Origin: Roseiarcus sp963770035 | GTDB taxonomy: Bacteria; Pseudomonadota; Alphaproteobacteria; Rhizobiales; Beijerinckiaceae | DNA: 64,000 bases | Direction: 5' to 3' | Assembly: GCA_963770035.1 (NCBI GenBank) | Contig: CAVYON010000053.1 | Location: 372,001-436,000 of the forward strand | Part shown: positions 35,312-43,278 of the stretch, one piece after another | Layout: every line of letters begins with the position of its first letter | Numbering within the stretch: position 1 is the stretch's first letter | The notes under the pieces: generated by a model | Told to the model about the DNA's origin: nothing | Seen by the model: the letters and a program-made list of their open reading frames with translations, nothing else | The model's database searches: none | Program-made: the position numbers and the translations under genes

Positions 35312-36113
35312 ATGCAAGCAAATTCCCGGATCCGAGCGGCGGAGCCAAAACCTGCGTTCTTTTTGGATCATCTTCCGAAGCTCCGGCGTCTCTATGAAAG
35401 GGGCGCCGGCGTACAGATCGTGGATGGCGACGTCGTCGTCACGATCGAAGGGATCTCGTTCTACGCCCGCATCCCGGACGATCTTCGGTTCGTCGATGAG
35501 ATATTCTTTCGCAGTACCTACAATATTCTAATTGGAAAGAGACTGCTGTGTCATCGACATCGGTATGAACATTGGCCTGGTGGCGATGACATTCGCGCGG
35601 AAAGCATTTGTTAAGAAGGTCCATTCGTTCGAACCTTCAAAGGCACGTACAGCCGCGCCTGAGCTAATCTGAGCTTGAACCCGGAAATTGCGGCCAAGAT
35701 TCTCCGCGCACAATTTCGGCTTGGCGGGCGCAGACGAGGATGAAGACCGTCTTGATCCATGATGAAAGCGATTCCGGAGCTTTTCAATCGAGGACCGGGG
35801 AGAGGAACGCCGAAGGACAATTCGGTACGAAACGCGGCGACAGTTCTCAGACCGATCATCGAGAGGCAAAGGCCGACGGCTTAGGGAATCATTGCTAAGG
35901 TCGATTGCGAGGGGGCAGAGTTTCCGATTTTCACAATTCTTGAGAACATGGCCTGCTGGCCGAGATTCCGCTTTCATGGTGGAATGGCATCGGGCGTCGG
36001 GAGCCCAGCAAAACCTCATCGCGCCTCTGCTGCAACATGGCTTCACAGTCTTTGACTTGTCCGGTCAGACTGGGAACGGTTTTCTCTATGCAGTCAAGGG
36101 GCTACGGGCGTAG
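35312..36113 (+). pseudogene. FkbM-family methyltransferase gene, degraded
   Basis: The N-terminal part is readable: FFLDHLPKLRRLYERGAGVQ, then VVTIEGISFYARIPDDLRFV. The SAM-binding motif I (VIDIGMNIGLVAMTFARKAF) follows in a shifted frame near 35548, then VHSFEPFKGTYSRA. Later pieces KVDCEGAEFPIFTILENMAC and FMVEWHRASGAQQNLIAPLL, ending GFLYAVKGLRA at 36113, lie in yet other frames. These are the expected FkbM landmarks in the right order. It lies directly upstream of the intact double-FkbM gene and is probably its decayed relative. Confidence 0.82.
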
Positions 36114-36149
36114 CTCGATTGCCGCTGCAGCTTAAGGTGCGCCCTCAAT

Positions 36150-38312
36150 ATGTTTATCAGCTACGCTCAGGCCAAAGAGGACATCCATCTGCTTCGCGCC
36201 CTCTATGGCGTGCATCATGAGGATGGCTTCTATATCGATATCGGGGCTTTTCACCCCGATATCAACTCCGTCACCAAGCTCTTTTACGACGCCGGTTGGC
36301 GAGGAATTAACATCGAGCCCTCGCCGACCTGGTTCCGCTATTTCCCGGACCAAAGGCCGCGCGACATCAACCTCAACGTGGCGGTGGCCGAAAAACCGGG
36401 GCGGATCGAATTCTATGATGACCGGAAGGGCGGCCTCGGCACCGCATCGCTGAGCATTGCGGACGACCACGCCCAGCACGGCTATCTCGCAAAGACGCCC
36501 GTTTTGGTCGACGCGACCACTTTAACCAGCATTTGCGAGACGTATTGCCCGGGCGCGATCCATTTTTTGAAAGTCGACGTTGAAGGAACCGAAGGCGCGG
36601 TGCTCCGCAGCATGGATTTCTCGCGGTATCGACCCTGGGTATTGTGCGTCGAGAGCCACTATCCCCTTCGGACAGATATCCAATTGCATAACGAGTGGGA
36701 AAACTATCTGATATTCAGCGGCTACCGCTTCGCTTATACCAACTCGATCAATCGGTATTACGTTGCCGCGGAACGTCAAGAACGAATGAGCGCCTTCAAT
36801 CCGCCGGCGATTGACTTCCGACATGTCAATGACGTGCGCCGGGTCACCCAATTGGAGCAACGCGTCGCTAAGCTCGAAGCGGAATTGATCAAGACCAAGG
36901 CTTCCGAGGCGGCGCCTTGGAACCAATTGGAGCAACGGACGTCGATGTCGCAGGAAGTTTTCGACCTCTTAAAGTCGCAAATCACGTCACCGTTGACGTT
37001 GATTGATGTCGGGGCGCACGGAGGGGTGGTGGAGGGTTGGCGGCAGTTCGGCGACAAAGCGAAGATCTTTTGCTTTGAAGCTCGAAATGAAGAAGTAGAT
37101 AACCTTAAGTCTACGAATATAGACTCAAATATAGAATATATTCCTCTGGCTCTGGCAAAAGACGCTCACGGCGTGGACCTGACTATTACCGAAGTCCCGG
37201 CGTGCAGTTCGGTCTACCCTCCGATCAAGCAACTCTACGAGCGTTATCCAGGCCTACGGATTATACGGCCGGTCCGTAGTGCGAACTGCCCCTCGATAAC
37301 GCTCGACGAGTTCATTGCAGAGCGTGGTATCGAGACGGTGCACGCGATAAAGCTCGATACCCAAGGCTCCGAGTTGGATATTCTCAAAGGTGCACAAAAG
37401 GCTCTGAAACATTGTATTTTTCTGATCGTCGAAGTGGAGTTCAATTCGCTTTACGAAGGCCAGCCATTATTCTGTGACGTCGACCGCTTTTTGCGCGATC
37501 GGGGTTTTGTGCTGTGGCGCTTCAACAATTTGGCCCACTACTCGACCGGCCAGATGGGCGGCGATCCGCACGCGATGCTGATTGGGTCGGACCCAGGCGG
37601 ACACCATGCGCTCGCTGTCCCGAATGGGCAGTTGTTTTTTGCCGACGCCCTTTACGTAAAGGAAACAGCAACCCCAACCAATGACGATGGCATGCGATTT
37701 AACGAGGCCGTTGCTGGAGCCGCGCTCGTGGTTCAGTTGCATTTTTGGGATCTCGCGGTGGAAATGATCCGAAAGTCAGGTAATAAAGCTCTGTTGTCGG
37801 AGGTGCTTACCCTGCTCGATTCAACATTTGTTGATAGCAGTCTAGATCGTTATGGAGCAGACGAATTCCGTTCACAGGTTCTGCCTTTGCAAGAGTCATG
37901 CTTGGAGACTGATTTCTCTAAGACGGATTGTTGCATCATTTACGGCCCTTATGTTCGATTGCCTTGGGGAGAACAGGAGGTGATTTTCCATGTTCGGGCA
38001 TCAGGGCTCGACGACCGGGAACTCGCATCCATCATCCGATTTGATATTACCCAGGATATGATCTCGGTGGTGGCCTCAGTGGAACTTGTAGGTGTCAGCG
38101 GCACCCAGGTTCTCCGCGACGGTGAAGTAATACTTCGGTTCTTTAACGGCGCGCCAAGAGCCAAGTTCGAATTCCGCATCCATACGAGCAGGCTCCCCTT
38201 TAACGGGACGCTTGCCTTCTACGGGGCATCGGTCCGGCGGGTTCGCGAACAGACCGCCGAAGAGCGGTCGCCTGCTGCAGCCGTTGAGTTTTTAGGTCCC
38301 ACGCGAAAATGA
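36150..38312 (+). CDS. Tandem FkbM methyltransferase fusion with C-terminal beta-sandwich domain
   Basis: A 720-residue protein containing two complete FkbM-type SAM-dependent methyltransferase domains. Domain 1 (about 1-215) has FYIDIGAFHPDINSVTKLFY and HFLKVDVEGTEGAVLRSMDF. A heptad-rich coiled segment (TQLEQRVAKLEAELIKTKAS, about 228-250) links it to domain 2 (about 280-480), which has LTLIDVGAHGGVVEGWRQFG and IKLDTQGSELDILKGAQKAL. The last ~130 residues form a beta-rich domain (IIYGPYVRLPWGEQEVIFHV). FkbM enzymes methylate sugar hydroxyls, so a two-site glycan O-methyltransferase is plausible. Its codon use is AT-richer than the surroundings, which suggests transfer. Confidence 0.85.
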   Translation: MFISYAQAKEDIHLLRALYGVHHEDGFYIDIGAFHPDINSVTKLFYDAGWRGINIEPSPTWFRYFPDQRPRDINLNVAVAEKPGRIEFYDDRKGGLGTASLSIADDHAQHGYLAKTPVLVDATTLTSICETYCPGAIHFLKVDVEGTEGAVLRSMDFSRYRPWVLCVESHYPLRTDIQLHNEWENYLIFSGYRFAYTNSINRYYVAAERQERMSAFNPPAIDFRHVNDVRRVTQLEQRVAKLEAELIKTKASEAAPWNQLEQRTSMSQEVFDLLKSQITSPLTLIDVGAHGGVVEGWRQFGDKAKIFCFEARNEEVDNLKSTNIDSNIEYIPLALAKDAHGVDLTITEVPACSSVYPPIKQLYERYPGLRIIRPVRSANCPSITLDEFIAERGIETVHAIKLDTQGSELDILKGAQKALKHCIFLIVEVEFNSLYEGQPLFCDVDRFLRDRGFVLWRFNNLAHYSTGQMGGDPHAMLIGSDPGGHHALAVPNGQLFFADALYVKETATPTNDDGMRFNEAVAGAALVVQLHFWDLAVEMIRKSGNKALLSEVLTLLDSTFVDSSLDRYGADEFRSQVLPLQESCLETDFSKTDCCIIYGPYVRLPWGEQEVIFHVRASGLDDRELASIIRFDITQDMISVVASVELVGVSGTQVLRDGEVILRFFNGAPRAKFEFRIHTSRLPFNGTLAFYGASVRRVREQTAEERSPAAAVEFLGPTRK

Positions 38313-38977
38313 TTGTGAAAAACAGAATTCCGTGATAGTCTCTCGGAATGGCCGCCGATCAGCCCGCCGCGCCCCGAACGCCGCCTCAGCTCTCATCGAG
38401 GCGAGGAGCATCGGGCCGCGCGTCGGCAAGGCTTCTCGCACAGCGGCGACAGGCCGGAAGGCGGCGCGACATGTTTAACGTTTTATACGCGTATATAAGC
38501 CAATCTTCCGCTCTCCCGACGGTCATCGCCAGGCCGCCGGGCGGGCGCCGCGGCGCGGCCGAATCGGCCGCCCGGAAAAGCCGCCGCAACCCCTTGAAAA
38601 GGTTCAAAACCGGCTCGGAAACGCAATCGCCGCCCATGAGCTCGCCCGAGGCCCGGGTCGCGGCTCACCCCCGCCGCGGGCGTTACGCCGCCCGGAAAAG
38701 TCGCTGCAACCCCTTGAAAACACTCAAAACCGGCTCGGAAGCCAGCCGGGCGCCTTCCAGGTCCCGTCGGCGCGAGGAGCCCGCAGGGCGACGCGGCGAT
38801 CAGGCGGAACCAGCGCGCCCGAGGTTGCCCTGGATCGCCACGCCCCTTCGGGGCTCGCGATGACGGCGTGGGCGTTGACGGGCCCCGTCGCGGCTGATCC
38901 CCCGCCTCGGCGCTGACGCCCGCCCGGAAAAGTCGCCGCAAGCCCTTGAAAAGGCTCAAAACCGGCTCGGGTCCCGG
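38313..38977. other. Gene-free stretch with short repeats
   Basis: About 660 bases without a supported gene. It contains three copies of a ~50-bp repeat (38567, 38687, 38929), a hairpin repeat at 38831-38865, and an AT-rich palindrome TTATACGCGTATA near 38481. It separates the glycan cluster from the ABC transporter operon. Confidence 0.6.
38567..38970. repeat. Three copies of a ~50-bp direct repeat, periodic spacing
   Basis: Copies at 38567-38620, 38687-38740 and about 38929-38970 share GCCCGGAAAAGTCGC, CAACCCCTTGAAAA and CTCAAAACCGGCTCGG. Start spacings are about 120 and 242 bases. The second and third copies are also preceded by a related GTCGCGGCT...CCGCC segment, so the ancestral unit was larger, about 95 bases. 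Confidence 0.8.
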
Positions 38978-39954
38978 TCAGCCGAGCGGGAAGTGGCAGG
39001 CGGCGCGGCGCCCCCCTCCGGCGACGCTGGTCAGCGCCGGGGCCTCGTCGAGGCAGCGCCGCCGGACATAGCCGCAGCGCGGCGCATAGGGGCAGCCGCG
39101 GTCGGAGGCGCCGGCGGCCGTCGCCTGGGGCGGCGGGGCGGCCGCCCTCAGCCGGTCGAGCCTCGGGGTGGCGTCGACCAGCTCGCGGGCGTAGGGGTGG
39201 GCGGGGGCAGCGAACACGGCGTCGGTCGGCCCGATTTCCACGATCCGCCCGCGGTACATCACCGCCGTCGTCTCGCAGAGATGGGCGACGACGCCGAGGT
39301 CATGGCTGATCAAGAGGAAGGTGACCCCCGCCTCGCGGACGAGGTCGCTCATCAGGTTCAGGGCCTGGGCCTGGACCGAGACGTCGAGCGCCGACACCGG
39401 CTCGTCGGCGATGACCAGCTTCGGCCGGGTGATCAGCGCCCGGGCGATGGCGATCCGCTGGCGCTGGCCGCCCGAAAACTCGTGCGGGAACTTGGCGGCG
39501 TCCGCTTCCCTGAGGCCCACCGCCCGCAGCGAGTTCGGCGACCCGGGCGCGCCGCTCGGCCCGCGACGCCCCCCCAAGCGCGGCCAGCGGCTCGGCCACG
39601 ATCCGCTCGACCCGCATGCGCGGATCGAGCGATCCGTAAGGGTCCTGGAAGATCAGCTGCATATGGGCGCGCAGCGCCCTCAGCTGCCGCCGGGGGAGAT
39701 CGAACAGCGACGCCCCCTCGAGCCGCACGACGCCGGCGTCGGGCTTATCGAGCGCGAGCGCGATGCGGGCGAGCGTCGTCTTGCCCGAGCCCGAACTCGC
39801 CGACGATGCCGAACGAGCGCCCGGGGCTGACCGTGAGGCTGACGCCGTCGAGCGCGGTCCGCAGCGGATGGGGGGCGAACGGCCGCGGCCGGGGCAGCCG
39901 GTAGGCCTTGCGGACATCAAGGATCTCGAGCAGCGGCGGGGGGAGCGCGCTCAT
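38978..39954 (-). CDS. Peptide-type ABC transporter ATP-binding protein (DppF/OppF-like), two frameshifts
   Basis: The second ATPase of a dipeptide/oligopeptide importer, about 325 residues if joined. The N-terminal LEILDVRKAYRLPRPRP runs from the ATG at 39954. The Walker A region is split: FGIVGE is followed after one extra base near 39795 by SGSGKTTLARIALALDKPD. FQDPYGSLDPRMRVERIVAE continues. A second extra base near 39530 precedes the LRAVGLREADAAKFP stretch. ABC signature FSGGQRQRIAIARAL, Walker B LVIADEPVSALD and the H-loop LLISHDLGVV are intact, with the C-terminal CPYAPRCGY cysteine motif. Its start overlaps the upstream ATPase stop. The indels may be sequence errors. Confidence 0.82.
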
Positions 39955-40925
39955 GGCCGCGGGCCCAGCTCTTCGGCGCGCCAGCAGCGCGAGACGTGCC
40001 CGGCGCCGAAGGCCACAGGCGGGGGACGCCTTTGGCGGCAGACGTCGGCGGTCAGCTGGCAGCGGCCGGCGAACGGGCAGCCGGGGCCGACCTCGCGATG
40101 GTGCGGCGGCGAGCCGGGAATGGTTTTCAGGCGCACGCCGCGCGGCGCGCCCGGCGCCGGCCGCGCCTCGAGCAGCGCCCGCGTATAGGGGTTGCGCGGC
40201 TCCGTCAGCACGACCTCGACCGGCCCGCTCTCCAGGATCAGGCCGCCGTACATGACCAGCACCCGGTCGCAATGGCCGGCGACCACGGCGAGGTCGTGGC
40301 TGACCAGGATCAGCGCCATCCCCAATTCGGCGGAAAGGCCTTCGAGCAGCGCCAGGATCCGCGCCTGCACGGTGACGTCGAGCGCGGTGGTCGGCTCGTC
40401 GGCGATGACGAGCCGCGGCCCGCAGCCGATCGCCATGGCGATCATCGCCCGCTGCCGCTCGCCGCCCGAAAGGCCGAACGGATAGGCGCGCGCGGCGCGC
40501 TCGGGATCGGCGAGCCGGACGTGGCCGAGCAGGCGAACCGCCTCGGCCTGAGCCGCCTTGCGGCTGAGGCCCCGGTGCAGAATCAGCGGCTCGGCGACCT
40601 GCGCGCCGACCCGGTGCAGCGGGTTCAGCGCCGTCATCGGCTCCTGGAAGATCATGGCGATCCGATCGCCGCGCAAGGCGCGCATCGCCTCCTCGCTCAG
40701 GCCCACGAGCTCGCGGCCCTCGAAGCGGATCGAGCCGCCGATCCGCGCGCCCGGCGGCTGAAGGCCCATCAGGGCCAGCGCCGTCATTGTCTTGCCGGAG
40801 CCCGATTCGCCGACGACGCCGAGGCTTTCCCCCGGCTCGAGGTCGAACGTGGCGCCGTCGACGATGCGGACCGGCCCGTCCGCCCCCGGCAGATCGACGG
40901 TGAGGCCTTTCACCTCGATGAGCAT
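39951..40925 (-). CDS. Peptide-type ABC transporter ATP-binding protein (DppD/OppD-like)
   Basis: A 324-residue ATPase energising a peptide/nickel-type importer. Walker A is GVVGESGSGKTMTALAL, the Q-loop MIFQEPMTALNPLHRVG, the signature FGLSGGERQRAMIAMAI and Walker B LVIADEPTTALDVTVQ. The H-loop histidine lies in ILVSHDLAVVAG. The C-terminal oligopeptide-transporter extension with GCPFAGRCQL and CRQRRPPP is present. The ATG at 40925 overlaps the permease stop by one base (TGATG) and its own stop overlaps the next ATPase start by four bases, so the operon is tightly coupled. Confidence 0.93.
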   Translation of the reverse strand: MLIEVKGLTVDLPGADGPVRIVDGATFDLEPGESLGVVGESGSGKTMTALALMGLQPPGARIGGSIRFEGRELVGLSEEAMRALRGDRIAMIFQEPMTALNPLHRVGAQVAEPLILHRGLSRKAAQAEAVRLLGHVRLADPERAARAYPFGLSGGERQRAMIAMAIGCGPRLVIADEPTTALDVTVQARILALLEGLSAELGMALILVSHDLAVVAGHCDRVLVMYGGLILESGPVEVVLTEPRNPYTRALLEARPAPGAPRGVRLKTIPGSPPHHREVGPGCPFAGRCQLTADVCRQRRPPPVAFGAGHVSRCWRAEELGPRP

Positions 40926-41752
40926 CAGGAGCGCGCCTTGAGCCGGGGGTCGAGCGCGTCGCGCAGGCCGTCGCCGAGCAGGTTGAGCCCGAGCACGCTG
41001 AGCGCAATGGCGGCGCCGGGATAGATGGCGAGCCGCGGGGCGTTGTAGAGCACGGTCTGGGCGTCGGACAGCATCCGGCCCCAGGAGGCTTGAGGCGGCT
41101 GCGCCCCGAGGCCGAGATAGGAGAGCGCCGCCTCGGCCAGGATCGCGATGGCGAACTGGATGGTCGCCTGCACGATCAGGGCGGGCGCAATGTTCGGCAG
41201 CACGTGATCGAAGGCGATCGCCAGCGGGCCCCGACCGGCGGCGCGGGCGGCCAGCGCATATTCCCGCGCCAGCACGGAATTGGCGGTGGCGCGGGTGAGC
41301 TTGGCGATGATCGGCACGTTGGCGACCCCGATCGCCACGATGGCGTTGACCACCCCGGGGCCGAAGGTCGAGGTCAGCATGATCGCCGACAGCAGCGCCG
41401 GGAAGGCGAAGACGAAGTCGCAGGCCTTCATGATCAAGTCTTCGACGACCCCCTTCATGAAGGCGGCGACGAGGCCGAGCGCGACGCCGAACACGAGCCC
41501 GATGCCGACCGCCACGACGCCGACCAGGATCGACACCCGCGCGCCGGCGATGATCTCGGAGGCGACGTCGCGGCCGAGAGCGTCGGTGCCGAACCAATGC
41601 GCGAGCGAAGGCGAGGCGAGCTTGTGCGGAATGTCGATCGCCGCCGGCGGGTACGGCGTCCAGACATAGGACAGCACGGCGACGACAAGGAGCGCGACCG
41701 TGAGCGCGGCCCCCAGCCGCAGACTGAGACCGCCCCGCAAGACGGCCCTCAT
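40925..41752 (-). CDS. ABC transporter permease (DppC-like)
   Basis: A 275-residue inner-membrane permease of the OppBC family. The first hydrophobic segment is AALTVALLVVAVLSYVW. The DppC-type periplasmic motif HWFGTDALGRDVASEII follows, then more helices and the EAA-like loop EYALAARAAGRGPLAIAFDH, contacting the ATPases. The end LNLLGDGLRDALDPRLK is diagnostic for DppC. It overlaps both neighbours in the operon. Confidence 0.93.
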   Translation of the reverse strand: MRAVLRGGLSLRLGAALTVALLVVAVLSYVWTPYPPAAIDIPHKLASPSLAHWFGTDALGRDVASEIIAGARVSILVGVVAVGIGLVFGVALGLVAAFMKGVVEDLIMKACDFVFAFPALLSAIMLTSTFGPGVVNAIVAIGVANVPIIAKLTRATANSVLAREYALAARAAGRGPLAIAFDHVLPNIAPALIVQATIQFAIAILAEAALSYLGLGAQPPQASWGRMLSDAQTVLYNAPRLAIYPGAAIALSVLGLNLLGDGLRDALDPRLKARS

Positions 41753-42696
41753 GCCGCGTGAGTCCTGAGCCGCGGATCAATCGCCGCGCAGGCGACATCG
41801 ATCAGGAAGTTGAGCCCGATCACCAGGACCGCGATCAGCATCACGCAATCCTCGACCACCAGCGTGTCGCGGTTGGAGATCGACTGCAGCATCAGGCGCC
41901 CGAGGCCGGGAAGGACGAACACGTTCTCCACGACGATCGCGCCCGCGATCAGGTTGGCGAACTGCAGGCCCATGATCGTCAGCACCGGCACGAGCGCGTT
42001 CGGCAGGGCATGGCGCCAGAGCGCCGCGCGCCGCGATACGCCCTTGGCGCAAGCGGTCCGCATGAAATCCTCGCCGAGCGCCTCGATCACGGCCGAGCGC
42101 GTGACCCGGGTCAGGATCGCCGCCTGCACGACGCCGAGCGCGATGGCGGGCAGGATCAGCGCAGCGATGGCGCGGCCGGGATGGGTCCAGCCGGGGAAGC
42201 CGCCGGCGGGCACGAGCCGCAGCGTGACGGCGAACACGATCACCATCAGGATCGCCAGCCAGAAGTTCGGCACCGCGAGACCGACCTGGCTGAGCCCCAT
42301 GACAATCGCGTCCCCCGCGCGGCCGCGCCTGTCGGCGGCGTAGACCCCGGCCGAGAGAGCGATCGCGGCCGACAGCGCCATCGCCAGGAAAGCCAGCGGC
42401 AGGCTGACCGCGAGGCTCGAGGCGATCAGCGGCGCGATCGGAGACCCATAGGCGTAGGAGACGCCAAAATCGCCTTGGAGCGCCGCGCCGATCCAGCGCA
42501 GGTAGCGGATGTGAGCCGGCAGGTCGAGGCCGAGCTTGTGGGCGAGCGCGGCGACCGCGTCAGGCGTCGCGGTCGGCCCCAGGATCGTCTCCGCGGCGTT
42601 GCCGGGCAGGATGTCCATGACGGCGAAGACGATCAGCGACGCAATGATCAGCGTCGCCACAAGGACCGCCAGCCGTTGAACGAGGAAGAGCGCCAT
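41749..42696 (-). CDS. ABC transporter permease (DppB-like)
   Basis: A 315-residue permease, the first gene of the transporter operon. The N-terminus FLVQRLAVLVATLIIASLIV and the IVFAVMDILPGNAAE segment are the DppB hallmarks. The EAA-like cytoplasmic loop (RTACAKGVSRRAALWRHALP) lies near residue 220, and ENVFVLPGLGRLM and NFLIDVACAAIDPRLR near the end. It starts 66 bases after the lptE stop. A solute-binding protein is not in this operon; the one at 26686-28167 is the nearest candidate, without proof. Confidence 0.93.
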   Translation of the reverse strand: MALFLVQRLAVLVATLIIASLIVFAVMDILPGNAAETILGPTATPDAVAALAHKLGLDLPAHIRYLRWIGAALQGDFGVSYAYGSPIAPLIASSLAVSLPLAFLAMALSAAIALSAGVYAADRRGRAGDAIVMGLSQVGLAVPNFWLAILMVIVFAVTLRLVPAGGFPGWTHPGRAIAALILPAIALGVVQAAILTRVTRSAVIEALGEDFMRTACAKGVSRRAALWRHALPNALVPVLTIMGLQFANLIAGAIVVENVFVLPGLGRLMLQSISNRDTLVVEDCVMLIAVLVIGLNFLIDVACAAIDPRLRTHAA

Positions 42697-42762
42697 CGGC
42701 CTCAGGCTAGTGCGTCGGGCGAACGCGGCACAAGGGTCTTGCGGCGACGCTGCGCGGCGACC

Positions 42763-43278
42763 TCAGTGCGGCTTGGCGGCGAACGCAGACGCGAGCCGAA
42801 GGGAAATCTCCTGCGACAGGGCCCGGGCCAAGCGGATCTCCGCGTCGCGCGCCGCGCGCAAGTCGGCGAAGCGCTGAGTTGTCCGATCGTAAGCCGCCGC
42901 GGCGCTGGCCGTTCCCTTTACGACCTCCGCGCCGCCGTCGACCTTGGTCAGCGTGTAATCGGCGTCGCCGGTCATCGTCGCGGACGAGGCGACGTTGATC
43001 TCGGAATTGACGGTCGGCGTCTGCGTGCCGGTCGAGATCTTCAGCGCGAGGCGATATTTCGGCGCCGGCGCCACCTGGCCGGTCCCGTTGAGGTCCGCGA
43101 TCAGGTCCTCGACGAGGTAGTGGCCGATGCGGTTGGGAACCGGCGTGACCTCGATCGCACGCAGGTCCTCCACCAACCCCGGATGGGCCGATTCGCTGTA
43201 CAGCGGCTGAAAGCAACCCGAGAGACCGGCCGCGAGGCAGAATGCTGCGGCGACGGCCGAATTTCTAGACCACGACAT
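42763..43278 (-). CDS. lptE: LPS assembly lipoprotein LptE
   Basis: A 171-residue outer-membrane lipoprotein that pairs with LptD to insert lipopolysaccharide. A lipoprotein signal ends in the lipobox LSGC (FCLAAGLSGCFQPLY). The alphaproteobacterial LptE pattern CFQPLYSES and VTPVPNRIGHYLVEDLIADL follows. Its start overlaps the leuS stop by 14 bases, the usual leuS-lptE arrangement. The holA gene that commonly comes next in related genomes is missing; the ABC operon follows instead. Confidence 0.92.
   Translation of the reverse strand: MSWSRNSAVAAAFCLAAGLSGCFQPLYSESAHPGLVEDLRAIEVTPVPNRIGHYLVEDLIADLNGTGQVAPAPKYRLALKISTGTQTPTVNSEINVASSATMTGDADYTLTKVDGGAEVVKGTASAAAAYDRTTQRFADLRAARDAEIRLARALSQEISLRLASAFAAKPH

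Noticed and set aside
26686..42696. Binding protein at 26686-28167 as the partner of the ABC operon at 38978-42696
   Set aside because: The families fit, but 11 kb of unrelated genes lie between and there is no direct evidence; kept only as a possibility.
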